Below, piece after piece: positions 10,323 through 21,472 of a DNA stretch of 64,000 bases. Under the pieces are notes generated by a model, which made no database searches, had not been told where the DNA came from, and was given only the letters and a program-made list of their open reading frames with translations. This DNA comes from Spinellus fusiger (lineage: Eukaryota > Mucoromycota > Mucoromycetes > Mucorales > Phycomycetaceae). The first letter of the stretch is position 1. Every line of letters starts with the position of its first letter. The position numbers and the translations under genes are program-made. The stretch spans positions 1-64,000 of the forward strand of contig JALLLS010000017.1 of NCBI GenBank assembly GCA_025094145.1. The letters are read 5' to 3'.

Positions 10323-11141
10323 ATGGCTTCTGAGCACACCCATCAGAAGCAGAGACTTGAGGCCTTTGAGGCCATTATGGAAGAAAACAAGCAGCTGAGA
10401 GAGACTGTGGCAGCCCTTGAGGCAAAGCTTGCTGCCTTGACTAATAAGGCAACTACTGTGATACAAGAGGTGATACAGGCACCAAAGAACCACCAACAGG
10501 CTGAGAAGACAGCCAAGGACTCCACATGGGCTACTGTAGCCAAAAAGACCTGCCCAGCACCTTCAACTAGGAGAGTGGAATCTGCTGCACATGCCTTCAC
10601 CATCCAAGAAGGCCCTAAAGGTTACACTTATGTGTACATTCCAAGAGGCAGATGCATGAACCACCCAGAGGCAAGACGCCTCCTGAGAACCCTTGGCCTG
10701 GAAACAGGTAGAATCCTGGATGTGTGTTTCCCTGCCCATTCTGTTCTTGGTCTTTTGGTCCATGTCCAGTATGTTGAGTCTCTTACTGCAGTCTTGAATA
10801 AGGCCAAGGTAGATATCTACAAGAACTTTGACCCTCTGGACCCCAAGCATCTGGCAGACCCAAAATATGCCACCTTCAATGTTGAGCAGATGTGCATTGA
10901 GGCAGCCAGACTCCAAGAGAACAGATGCATGCAGGCTATCCAGTACATGCGCCCCCACATTGCTTTTTCTGTTGCTGCTGCTTTTGTAGCCAATGGCTGG
11001 ATCAGTGAAGAGCAGATGCCCCCCAAGCCAACCAACAAGGGATACATTGACAGAGATGATCCAGCAAATGCCTTCCAAGTGAGCAGAAGAAGCTCTGTTG
11101 CCATGTCTGAGTCCTCCAACAACAAACACCAATATGAATAG
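10323..11141 (+). CDS. LINE A ORF1 protein
   Basis: An intact 272-residue ORF from the ATG at 10323; an upstream frame only opens at non-ATG codons. Residues about 5-50 (HQKQRLEAFEAIMEENKQL onwards) have heptad leucines and form a coiled coil, as expected for trimerising ORF1 proteins. A KDSTWATVAKK segment and a mixed alpha/beta middle region (YTYVYIPRGRCMNHPEARRL) follow, compatible with an RRM-like nucleic-acid chaperone. ORF1 proteins coat element RNA in the cytoplasm. Its stop TAG lies inside ATGAATAG, which also holds the ORF2 start. That ORF1 is intact while ORF2 is broken implies fairly recent insertion. Domain assignment is by family architecture, not by a search. Confidence 0.75.
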   Translation: MASEHTHQKQRLEAFEAIMEENKQLRETVAALEAKLAALTNKATTVIQEVIQAPKNHQQAEKTAKDSTWATVAKKTCPAPSTRRVESAAHAFTIQEGPKGYTYVYIPRGRCMNHPEARRLLRTLGLETGRILDVCFPAHSVLGLLVHVQYVESLTAVLNKAKVDIYKNFDPLDPKHLADPKYATFNVEQMCIEAARLQENRCMQAIQYMRPHIAFSVAAAFVANGWISEEQMPPKPTNKGYIDRDDPANAFQVSRRSSVAMSESSNNKHQYE

Positions 11142-14100
11142 AGTCTCTATAGGCCTATGGAATGCCAATGGACTTCAACAGTCTATGGTATATGACATTA
11201 TGACACACTCACACTCCTTTACTATGCTCTTTATCACAGAAAGCCTGGCTTCTCTCTCTCTCCCACCTCCCTACTTCCTGGACACAGTTCCACACCTATG
11301 GCAAGCCTGTTGAGAACAGCTACTGTGGCTCACTTGGTATCTGTGCTCTTGTTTCTCCCTCCTGTCCCTACCATGTTACCCACATCCCTATGCCCTCCCC
11401 CTATGCCCTTAGTGTCCAAATTGGTTCACTGAGAATTATATGTCTCTACCTTCCCCCCTCCCTTTCCCTTGAAGACACTTTTGCAGTGCTCAACTCCATT
11501 CCTTTGACAGAGGACACAATCATCTGTGGGGATCTGAATGCAAGACTTGGTGCAGTTCTTGGGGACCATGACACAAATCCTAGAGGCACAGCCCTACTGG
11601 AATGGCTAGAAGAATGTCAGCTGTATGTCCAGAACAGCATGCATGCCTTTGGTCAAGCAACCTGCCACTCTTTCCAACAAGAACAAGAGATGAGTAGCAT
11701 TGTGGATCTGTTTGTGTCCAACTGTCTCTTTGACAACACATTCATGATGGTGTATGGTGATCTCTCTCTTGGTTCAGACCATAGGCTGCTCAGTATGACA
11801 TTTGATCATGACATGTTACAGCTCCTCTCACACCACCACCCATCAGAAGAATGTGGAATCTCTCACGCCTTGTGGAGCCAGATGTTGCTGATCTATACAG
11901 AGACAAGTTTGATAGTCTCTCCTCTCAACTATGTCAACTAATTACATCTACAGTGAGCAATCCTCCTGGTGTCTGTCCTGACATTGATGGCCTGACAGAT
12001 CAGCTCAGCAGCTGCATCTACTCTGCTTTGGACAGCTCTGTTGGAAGCAAGACACATAGACCTGCACATTGGCAGAAGTTCTGGAGTGAGGCTCTGCAGG
12101 TGGCAGTTGAGAAGAGGGAGCACAGCTTCAAGAGCTGGAAAAGGGCAAGAGGCCTGGACAAGGTTTGTTGGTGGCAGAGGCACCTGGATGCACAGAGGGC
12201 CTTTAGGTGTGAGGTGCAAAGAGCCAAGAGAAGACACTGGCAGGAGTTTTGCAAGAGCATGGAGAGAGACTATGCAAAGGCTACATCCAAGGTGAAGCAG
12301 ATTCGTAGAAGAAGACAGCCACAGCAGACATTCCAACACCCAGATGGGCCAGCAGCAGCAGCAGAAGTGATGAGCCAACACCTTGAGAGTGTTTATAGAG
12401 GCTCACTATTAACATCACTTAGACCACCAGTAACAGCACAGCAGCATCAGCATCCCTTCCCAGCAGCCACAACACCATTCTCACAACCTGTTGTCAAGTT
12501 CTGTATGAAGCTGCTGCCAAATAGGAAAGCACCAGGAGTAGACCACCTGAGAGCAGAAATGCTAAAGCCACTCAGCACCACCATTGTCCCCATTCTTTCT
12601 GGTCTGTTCACCATGTGTTGGCAGTGGTCCTATGTTCCTCTCCCATGGCGTCAAGCACAGGTGTTCCCCATCTTCAAAAAGGGTGACCCAAGTGATCCAG
12701 CCAACTACAGGCCAATCTCATTGACTTCTGTTCTCAGAAAGCTGTTTGAGGTATGTCTAGCACCAGACCTGCACAAGTACTCTCCCCCACTTGATGTTGC
12801 TCAGGGTGGATTCAGACCAAGACAAGGTGCACTGGACCAGGCTCTGTGTTTACACAACCTGATGAAGAGATATTATCAGAGACACCACCACTATCCTGTG
12901 GTAGCCTACTTGGACATCAAGGCAGCCTATGACACTGTAGACAGGAACCTGATCTGGGATGCCCTGCACAAGAGAAACACACCGCCACCACTGCTTGCTT
13001 TGCTTGTCCACTTGTTTGATGATGTCCATGTGTCAGTCATCCTGAACAACTATGTGTCCTCTTGTTCTCTCCAGTAACTGGTGTACTGCAAGGCTCAGTT
13101 CTCAGCCCCCACCTTTATTCAATCTACATTAACCCACTTGCATGTCTTTTCAGAAGTGTGGCAACAGCAACAACAACAACACATGTGCAGTCTAGCTCAC
13201 CATCATCTTTGGCAGAGTATGAAGAATCACTAACAGACAACAGTAGCACCACTATGGATAAGCCTACAGGAATCAACTCACTCTTCTTTGCTGATAATAT
13301 TGCTGTCTTTGGTAAGGTTGGAGAGGTTCAGCACATGCTGCATTTGGCAGAGCACTACTCTGTTTCAGTTGGCTTTAGATGGAGTCCTTCCAAGTGTGCA
13401 GTGGTCCTTCCCCCTTCTGTTTCCCAGGCCAACCAGTTCAAGATATATGGAGAGGCCCTTCCAGCAGCCAATGAGTTTATTTACCTTGGCATGCCCTTTG
13501 TCTACAATGGAATCAACTCCTCTGGGATTATCTTACACAGAAAGCAAGCACAATGTTTGCCATGTCCACACTGCATGCTGTTGGTGCCTCACGTTCTGGT
13601 TTCTCTTTGCTCCTCAGCTCAAGACTATACAAGACCTTCATTAGGCCAAAGTTTGAGTATGGTCTGGCAATCACTGTTCTTTTGAAGAAAGATATCAAAG
13701 CTCTGGAGAAGATACAAGACAGGTGCCTAAGAATGATCATAGGTGGCCACCCCACTAGCTCCACTCAGGTGTTGAAGCATATCTGTGACCTGCCCAGCAT
13801 GAGTTTCTGCTCAGACTCTCTCAAGACAAGGTTCTGTCTACGTGCTGCCTCACTTCCACCCCAATGTCTTTTGTCTCTGCTGTTGAACAGTCCAGGAGTG
13901 CCACCACTTGAACCACTCACCAAGAATCATCTCTTTGCCTCTCTTCCAGGAGTATTGCCAGAATCATCTGCACAGCTTAGGCAATACTTCCAACAACAAC
14001 ACCAACAGCTCCTTGACCAGTACCTGCAAGTGACAGACAAGGTGCTCATCAAGGCATGCAGGCCAACACTTGGCATTGATCCAGTCCTCTTCTTGCCAGC

Positions 14101-14455
14101 AACCAGACATGACAGAAGCAGGCTCATACGTTGGAGAATGGGATGGCTTCCTGGTAAGCCATGTCCATGTCAGTGCAGTCCAGCAGAGCACACCTCCAGA
14201 AGACATCTTGCAGAGTGTCCAGCAATTCCAAGGGACCTATGGGATCAACTGCCACCAGCACCACAACACTGCCATCCATTGGATCACACCATCAACTGTC
14301 TTTCTAAGAAATCTTCTTCCTGTCCTTCTTTCTGGGTGCCTCTACATACAATTCTCTGGCATATAGACCAGCTTTGCAACCCTGACAGTGAGTTTAGTCC
14401 CCACTCAAGTCCAGGCATGCTTTGGCATGATCAGGTGCACCAGGTGCATGAATGA
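11134..14455 (+). pseudogene. LINE A ORF2 (endonuclease/reverse transcriptase), inactivated
   Basis: The proposed start ATG at 11134 is 5 bases before the ORF1 stop. Endonuclease motifs: GLWNANGL, LFITES, IICGDLNARLG (about 11519-11550) and GSDHRLLSM (about 11773-11800). RT motifs: PNRKAPGVDHLRAEML, NYRPISLTSV, AQGGFRPRQGALDQ, YLDIKAAYDTVDR and GVLQGSVLSP. The catalytic box reads FFADNI (about 13287-13304), where the family has FADD. Frames change near 11310, 11900, 13070 and 13600, so at least four indels are present. A CPCQCS ... H ... C motif lies near 14155-14220. The protein would nick target DNA and prime reverse transcription; this copy cannot. Confidence 0.88.
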
Positions 14456-14764
14456 ACAGCTTTTTGTTCTGCTTCTCTGGCCTCCTCCCTCTCACTGTTA
14501 CAATCTTTTAACACAGCTGCAGAGTGGAGAGCAGGGACAGCCTTAAAGTCTAGTAGTCTTAGTTTCTTTCTCTTGCCTGTCTTTTTTTGTTCTTTTGTCC
14601 TGTATAACTTTTTTGTTTAATTCAATTAGTGCAAGGAGTGCAGTAAGGCTTCATTAAGCAAATGCATATATCTCCTTTAATAAAAAATCTTTAACCTATA
14701 CCAAGAAACCATCATGGTTGTGTCTTCTCTAATTTAGAAGAATATTTTAAACCCGAGGTAGTGA

Positions 14765-15089
14765 CAGAGTGGAATAGCTAGGGTTCTTGGTTGGACTGAA
14801 GCCCATGTAGATCAAAGATGAAGAATAAAAGAAAAGATAGAAGATAATGTTTATTCATTGAATTCACTTAATTATTTATACTAAATTCTACAGTGTACAA
14901 TTGCACATACATGTCTTGGCTTTATGTTCTCTTTACAGTGAACATGTTAAGCCAAGACAATATATTGCATTAGCATTTATCTTATTAATTATATTATATT
15001 ATCTGTGTGTATCCAAAAATGGTGGGAAGACATGTGCAGCCAATAGTATTACTCTATTTGATAGCACAGTGTCTAGCATGGACAATCAT
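14765..15089 (-). mobile_element. Z-like LTR, minus orientation
   Basis: Shares GGACTGAAGCCCA(T/C)GTAGATCAAAGA and the TATAAATA box (complement of about 14871-14878) with the Z LTR immediately to its right, so it is a diverged second Z LTR in direct orientation. The borders are uncertain. It follows directly on the LINE A tail. Confidence 0.55.
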
Positions 15090-15445
15090 GTCAGTTACCA
15101 ATTTGGACAGGATAATACTAAGCCCAAAAGTAGAGACAGCAATAAGAGAAAACTGAGGATAACAAGGTCTGGACTGAAGCCCACATAGATCAAAGAAGAA
15201 TAGGTAAAGAGAGGATAGAAGATGCTTTTTATTCATTCAAAATAGTTGCTTATTTATACTAATTTACATATGATACAATTGACTAAGTACATCTTGTCTT
15301 CAGTCTACTCAGGGTGAGTGTAACTTCATCCAAGACATACTGTTTGTTTGATTATTTAATAAACCCAAAAGAAGTAATCCATGTGAGTCCAATAAGGAAA
15401 AGTGTGCTGGCCAATGGAATCATAGCATTTAGTATAGTGGCAACA
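15090..15445 (-). mobile_element. LTR of family Z, minus orientation
   Basis: Inverted near-copy of 654-1007. The minus strand begins TGTTGCCACTATAC at 15445, with TATAAATA around 15253. No internal coding region is attached, and its 5' end is 6 bp from the 3' end of the Y LTR. Confidence 0.75.
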
Positions 15446-15451
15446 ATCAAC

Positions 15452-16434
15452 TGACACATGTGGTATTTAGTGATATGTGACAGGTGGATAAAAAGATAGA
15501 AATAAAGGTTAAAATAAAGATTATCACTGATAATGGAGGGAAATGGGTTTGGGGAAAAAGGGGAATAGTCTCTTCAAAAGAATTGACTATCTAAAATAAA
15601 ATAAAATTTACACCCACAAGTGAATGTAAAAGAGAAAGGGATATTGTAGGATACAAATATAAAAGAAAACAGTGAACAACAAGTTCACAAGGAAAACAGT
15701 ACAATCAAGAATATTCAGAGACTGACTTGTACAAAACACAATGGATAATTCACAAGTGGAAATCAACAAAATGATACACTTGTCTCTGAAAGATCCAATT
15801 GAAACAGAAGAATAAGATAACAAAATAAAAGAATAAGAAATATTCAGAAAGAAGGATCAAGATAGAATTTGACAATGTTTATTAGTGAAAATAACTAGGA
15901 GTATTTATACTAATAGACAATAAGGTAACAATATAATGAAGTCAATTCATATAAGCATTGTAGAGTGTAGTAATAGGGCAATTCTTAATGTGATTATACT
16001 ATTACATAGCTTACAATAATATCAATGGGATAATAGAATAAAATAAGATGAAATATGCCACAAAATAAGGTTAACACTACTGAATTACCAAAAGAATGGT
16101 AATTAATAAAATGAAAAGTGTGGACTGAAAAAGGGAAAATATAGAAAAGCATGGTGTAGAAGAAGAAAAGTATGGACTGAAAATAGAAAAATAGAGAAAT
16201 GTAGTGCAAAAAAAAAGAAAAATGTGGTATCAAAAAGGAAAAGAAAAGTGCACACCAAAAAAGGGAAAAAGGAGGAAACAGAAAGACAAGGAAAACTTAG
16301 CAATTCTGTCTTTGCCAGACAGAGGAGAGCTGCAACACACGTCATGGTTTGGTACCAAACAAAAGAGAAGCATGGCCCATTCCATCTTCTTGGTGGCTGA
16401 AGTGGACAAGGTCCATACACACCCTGTCACAACA
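15452..16434 (-). mobile_element. complete solo LTR of family Y, 5 bp from tRNA-Asn
   Basis: The minus strand runs TGTTGTGACAGGG ... ACCACATGTGTCA, 983 bp. It has TATAAATA (complement of about 15905-15912) and pyrimidine-rich, partly repetitive U3 sequence (about 16110-16300) with recurring TTTTCAGTCCA(T/C)ACTTTTC units. The 3' end is fixed by comparison with 8568-8580, where the same end precedes a primer-binding site. The 5' end lies 5 bp from the first base of tRNA-Asn. No body is attached, so it is a solo LTR. No clear target duplication is visible (flanks TTATC and GTTGA on the minus strand). Confidence 0.82.
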
Positions 16435-16439
16435 GATAA

Positions 16440-16512
16440 GCTTCCGTGGCGCAATTGGCAGCGCGTCTGACTGTTAATCAGGAGGTTGGTGGTTCGAGCC
16501 CACCCGGGAGCG
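16440..16512 (+). tRNA. tRNA-Asn (anticodon GUU)
   Basis: A 73-nt cloverleaf without intron. The acceptor arms are GCTTCCG/CGGGAGC, the D arm is GCGCAATTGGCAGCGC, the anticodon loop CTGTTAA gives GTT, and the T arm is GGTGG-TTCGAGC-CCACC. The upstream flank is replaced by the Y LTR from 5 bp outwards, so the Pol III initiation region is at or within the LTR end. Confidence 0.95.
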
Positions 16513-16715
16513 TAGTTTCAAACCTTTAAACTGAATGTTTTGAGTATTTCTTTTTAAATTTATGTACACTATTTTCACTTATTATTGTTGCACTTTTAGA
16601 GAAAAATATGTTGCATTAATTAATTAAAATTTGGCATAGTAAAAGATTTAAAACTGGCATATTCTAAGTACTTAAGGTTTTCTTACATTTTACTTTTCTT
16701 AAAAAATGAATAACA

Positions 16716-17263
16716 TTGTGCACAAAAGACAGCCAAGGAAATATCTATAATGATGAAGGCATAGCCATTACAGTAGTGGAGATGGAGGTAGACAAGGGGA
16801 TGTACCCCATTGAGATGGTTACAAATTTTGGGATGTACCTTGACCTCAAACCACCCAAGAAGCCAGAAAGAAGAACTGTACAACAATCCATAGACAGAGA
16901 TGTCAATACAGAAGAGGATAACAGAGCTCCTGGTATCCACAGGCATTACAAAGATTCCAAAAAAGAGCAGTTGTTTGTGTTGATTTATGAAAGGGGTATG
17001 AACATCAGAGCTGCTGCACTAAAACTTCAAATCCACCCATGCACTGCTCAGCAATGTTACTCAAACAATCAGCAGAATCCTCAGACATTCATTGCCAGAA
17101 AAGAAGGTAGTGGAAGGCCAGTTGGTAGACCAGCACTACTTGATGATAGCCATAAAAGATTTTTGGTCAATTTATTGGACAATCAGCCCTCTTTAGTCCT
17201 GGATCAAATGATGGAGAGCTTGACAAAGTCTTTTATTGATTTGGAGATATCAAAAACAGCTTT
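16716..17263 (+). pseudogene. truncated HTH transposase (Tc1/mariner- or IS630-like)
   Basis: An open frame of about 180 codons without a proper start; the first in-frame ATG is near 16782. The middle reads KKEQLFVLIYERGMNIRAAA then LQIHPCTAQQCY, a helix-turn-helix of the kind that begins Tc1/mariner and IS630 transposases. A GRPVGRPALLD segment resembling the AT-hook-like linker between two HTH units follows, and then a second helical region. The catalytic DDE/D domain is absent because the X LTR begins at 17264. DNA cut-and-paste activity is therefore lost. Family placement is by domain pattern only. Confidence 0.6.
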
Positions 17264-17919
17264 TGTTGTGTTCCAACTTCAATCCAAAGATTCTCTATGA
17301 ATAGGTCAACATGAGTAGTGTGCTGTGACATTCAGAATACTCTATGAAAGCTTGAGTGTACACAAATAACATAGTACATCTCTGTATCATCTCACTGATT
17401 GGTTGTAACTACAAATCACCTTCTAAAGCTCAGTGTACTATTAGACACTTAACAAGAGCCATCTTCATTAATAATCCTAACAGAACAATATTAACCTATC
17501 AGAGTCAATTGAGTAAAGACTCATAATAATTAATGGTTTCAATAATAGAGTGCTTATCCCAGGAACCAACCATAGGGTTGAATCTAATAATACTACAACT
17601 AAGTAAAACATATGAGCCAACCATAAGGTGGCAGTTATTAATACTACCATAAGGTAGTAATATAGACACCAACCATAAGGTCAAAGAGAGTGAATTCTAC
17701 CATAAGGTAGAATGTTCCCAACAACCATTTAGTTGTAATTGTTAAGCAGCCATAAGGTTGACTATCATAGCTACCATAAGGTAGAATAGATTATCCTACC
17801 ATAAGGTAGAAGCCACTGAAGGATAAGCACCCACCAAAAGTATGAATAGTGAACCTTTCTTTACTCAATAAAAATCATCTTTGTTCAGTCTTGTTAATCT
17901 ACCTGTCTAAACAACCTCA
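17264..17919 (+). mobile_element. LTR, family X (656 bp)
   Basis: Nearly identical to 7124-7779, from TGTTGTGTTCCAACTTC to AACAACCTCA, with the palindrome array at 17570-17812 and a box TATGAATA near 17841, where other copies have TATAAATA. It cuts the transposase frame on the left and adjoins LINE B on the right. No target duplication is visible. Confidence 0.88.
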
Positions 17920-18150
17920 GAAACAGACAGCACCAAGGCTACAAAGGCCCAAGAACTCTTTGATCAGAGAGTGTCCAACACCTGTCTTTGTTCCCCCACC
18001 CACTTAGGGTACAGCATTGCTTGCCATTTTGGCTTGGGTAATGCCACTCTCCACCTCTCTGCCACTGCCTTTAAGAAGCTCTTGGCAGATCTCAAGGCCA
18101 AGACCCCAGTTGCCAGCCACCCCACCACCCTTGAAGAAGAAGCCATCTAG
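17920..18150 (+). pseudogene. LINE B ORF1, C-terminal remnant
   Basis: The frame ending at TAG 18148-18150 reads GNATLHLSATAFKKLLADLK followed by TPVASHPTTLEEEAI, a plausible ORF1 C-terminus preceding ORF2 by about 75 nt. The 5' part is missing at the LTR junction. The protein would bind LINE RNA. A fragment of a LINE ORF1 N-terminus lies inverted at 22024-22240 and might belong to the same family. Confidence 0.5.
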
Positions 18151-18224
18151 GCATTTGGATCAAGCCCAGCAATGGATGAAGATGAGAGAGACACCCAAAA
18201 CACCCACCAAGAAGAATTATTAAT

Positions 18225-21200
18225 AGACTGAAGATTGGTCTATTGAATGCTTGTGGAATCAGGCCCAAACTGGTGAACGTTCTGAATGTGTGTGTGCAGA
18301 ATGATATTGATATACTTTTAGTGACAGAGACTTTCCTGACCAAAGACATGCAAATGTTGAGGTGCCCCTGGATACAAATACACAACTATGCTACAGCCCA
18401 TGGTGATGCTGGACAAGGTTTTGATGGAGTCCTGTTCTTTATTTGTCCTGACTTTCCTTACCATGTACATTCCTTACCAATTACTAATCCTTTTGTGGTC
18501 TCCTGTAGGATTGGCCCATATACACTCCATGGTCTGTACCTACCTCCAAGGCTGTTGTCTAGTGAGGCTGCAGAAAGGTTGAATTCACTACCCATAGATG
18601 ACTTCACACTTGTCCTTGGTGACCTGAATACATGTTTAGGCTGCCTGACTAGAGATCATGGCATAAATGACAGACATGTGGGATTTGAAGACTGAATCTG
18701 CCATCAAGATCTAACCTTATGGAACTCAGAGTTGGCATTTGGCTTGCCTACATATGAGCAAATTCTAGCAGATGGTTGTCAGTTTGCTAGCATTATTGAC
18801 CTGTTCCTGTCAAGAAGCTACAACTTCTCCAAAGTGTGCTTGCACATTAGGGACAATCTGACGTTAGGTTCAGACCACCACTTGTGTGAGCTGTCCTTTC
18901 AGCCAGTGCTCATGCCACCACTCATGACAGAAAAAGCTGTCTGTCACCTCTGGAGACTGCAACGTTTAAACAAACAAACAGTCTGTGACCAGTACAGGCA
19001 ATGTTTTGCAGAGAACACAGGTGAACTGCAAAGAGAGATCCAAAAATTATTGGAAGACAAAACCCTGTTGTGCTCTGTTAAGATGAAGGACTTTGCTGAG
19101 AGACTCAATGAGTCAATCTACAAGGCCCTGGATGATAGCATAGGGTGCACACAATCCCATCCAAAAGCTTGGAAAAGCTACTGGAATGCTGATCTACAAC
19201 AGTCAGCTGACCATTGTCAAGAACTTTATTGTTTTAGACAACAGGTAGGCAATGATATTGAATGCATTGAAGCCCACCACTTGTATGAGGAAGCGTGTTT
19301 AGCTTTGAAAAAGGCTATAAGACAAGCACAACAACAAGCCTGGCATGTATTTTGTGATAAAGTCCATAAGGGCTTAACAGAGATGACAAGTGCTGTGAAA
19401 GGAATGAGGCTGCAGAGATGTTCACCAATTTCCCTGTCATCTCCAGAGGGCCCTCGGCATGCTGCCAATTGCATGATTGACCACCTAGAGAGTGTGTTTG
19501 GCAGATCTATGGAAAGACAGAAGCATCAGGAGTTTATTCTCCAAGACAATCCAGTCTCATGGGTTGTAGAATTTATTCACTCTGCTATTTGAAAGATACC
19601 AAATCGAAAAGCACCAGGCATTGATCATATTAGAGCAGAAATGCTCAAACCCCTAGTTTGAGTGCTAGTGCCTCTGTTACATCAGATCTTCACATTGTGT
19701 TGGAGATGGTTGTGGATGCCTGTGGCCTGGAGAACAGCACAGGTGGTACCTATTTACAAAAACAAAGGAGAGCAGGATGACCCTAGTAACTATTGGCCTA
19801 TTAGCTTGACATTGGTGTTTTGTAAGCTCTTAGAAAGATGTATAGCTGGGGAGCTCCTTTCGACCATGCCTGCATTGGACATGGCTCAAGGTGGATTTTG
19901 CACTTGTTGTGGAACTCTAGACCAGGCCCTCTGTCTCCACAAACTTATGGGGTTGTACGCTGCCCAAGGATCAGGAGAGCAAGATCCAAAACCCCCAGTT
20001 GTTGTCTTCCTAGACATTAAAGCTGCATATGATAGTGTGGAACGCTCTGTCATATGGGAGTTGCTGATGCCCTTTGTGTCTCAGCCATTGCTCTTGCTAC
20101 TACAGAATTTGTTTGATGACATTGTGGTGAATGTGATTCTGAAAAATGTAGCATCCTGGGACATTGCACCTAAACAAGGAGTCTTACAGGGTAGTATTCT
20201 TTCTCCATTCCTTTATTCTATTTTCATTGATACTCTTCCACGTTTCTTGAGGTTTGCTTTGGTATCCCCAATACTGGTTGGTATGCACCCACCTACCATG
20301 GGACGGTCCATTAATCTCTGTGCTCGAAATCCTTTCTCTTTTGCTTCCCCACAGGCAACTGTTCACACATTGCTTGACGAGTTACAGAATTCCCTTTACA
20401 ATCCTTTTCCTACTTTTACAGTTTTGGATGACTCTTCTGAGTTGTCAGATTCCTCTTACAGTCCGTCCCATGTCACTGTTACTTGGGCTCCTGTAATACT
20501 TTCAAGTACCTTGGTATCCCCTTTTCACATCAAGGTATTAACCAAGATGCACTTTTCTCACACTCACAAGTCAAGGCAATTGCAGTAATGCAAAAGCTGA
20601 GAGGAATGGGTGTAAACATGTATGGCTTTAGGATTACAGCAGCCCTAAGAGCATATACTGTTTTTGTTTGGCCTATTCTTGAGTATGGGTTGGCTATTTG
20701 TAATGTCAATAGACTAGGCATCTGCCTGCTACAAATCTGTCAGTCTGCTTGTCTGATACTTTGTCTCACTAGATCTGCTACTGCTAGGTTTGGAACAATC
20801 CAGGTTGCCCAATTAGCTGCCCTCCCTAACATATACTCTTGTTTTCTTTATCTGCAAGCCAAATTTGTTAAGCACGCAGCTACCCTTCCTGAAGACACCC
20901 TCCTCTGGTGCCTTGTCCTGCAGCTTGAAGCACCTCAGAGTAAAGCCAGATGGATTAAGCCACGTGGCAATGTACTCCGGCAAAATGCTCAAAGAATAGG
21001 ATGGGCTCACAACCCTCCTAAATATCCATTGAAAGTAGCTTATCTTGAACGTCTTCAAAGTGAAATTACTAGTCTAGTAAATGGCAAGAACCCACTGGTG
21101 ATGGTAGACCATGGACTCTATAGATCTGTTTGGGATCCAATTCTTCTACTACCGTGCACACACAAAGAAAGACATCGTCTACTAAAATGGAGGATTGCTT

Positions 21201-21403
21201 GGTTACCACCAACACCTTCAGTTCCTTGCCAATGTGGCCACCCATCTGCCAATTGGGACCACTTTCTCACTTGCACATTCGTTGACCATGAATGCTCCAC
21301 GTTCTTGTTCTTCTTAGTTCCTGCACCACCACAAAACGTTCATCCCATTGACTATTGTCTAAATCTTCTGCCGCGTACAGTTAAGTCTTTTGTTAAATGG
21401 TGA
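18225..21403 (+). pseudogene. LINE B ORF2 (endonuclease/reverse transcriptase), inactivated
   Basis: Endonuclease motifs: GLLNACGI, LLVTETF, LVLGDLNTCLG (about 18611-18645) and GSDHHLCELSF. RT motifs: PNRKAPGIDHIRAEML, DMAQGGF, VFLDIKAAYDSVERSVIW (about 20010-20060) and GVLQGSILSPFLYSIF. From 18225 to about 20490 it is one frame broken by three TGA codons (18693-18695, 19590-19592 and near 19659-19661), then shifts into 20483-21403. The block that should hold FADD is rearranged: the frame passes from SPILVGMHPP to PQATVHTLLDEL without the catalytic Asp pair. A C-terminal CQCGHPSANWDHFLTC motif is present near 21227-21275. Confidence 0.85.
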
Positions 21404-21472
21404 GATCTTTGGCCCAGTTTGTTAATACTGGTGCAAGCCATTGATCAAGCCACGTCTACTCGAGACTTTAAG

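Larger units (their letters stand above)
10060..14760 (+). mobile_element. LINE A, non-LTR retrotransposon (two ORFs, ORF2 broken)
   Basis: A nearly full-length L1-type element: a short 5' leader, intact ORF1 (10323-11141), then ORF2 with apurinic-type endonuclease, reverse transcriptase and a C-terminal Cys/His motif, ending in an AT-rich tail near 14690-14760. Borders are approximate and I see no clear target-site duplication. Its 5' end faces the 5' side of tRNA-Pro. It is related to LINE B but diverged. Confidence 0.85.
17920..21472 (+). mobile_element. LINE B, 5'-truncated non-LTR retrotransposon
   Basis: Starts inside ORF1 directly at the LTR end and contains a full-length but inactivated ORF2. 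It sits between two X-family LTRs in the same orientation (17264-17919 and 21473-21999). A 3' fragment of the same family lies on the minus strand at about 55165-55590. Confidence 0.82.

Noticed and set aside
18693..19592. Reassigned UGA codons in LINE B
   Set aside because: Host genes in the window use TGA as a normal stop (for example ASCC2-like and TRF4-like genes), and the LINE has other inactivating changes.
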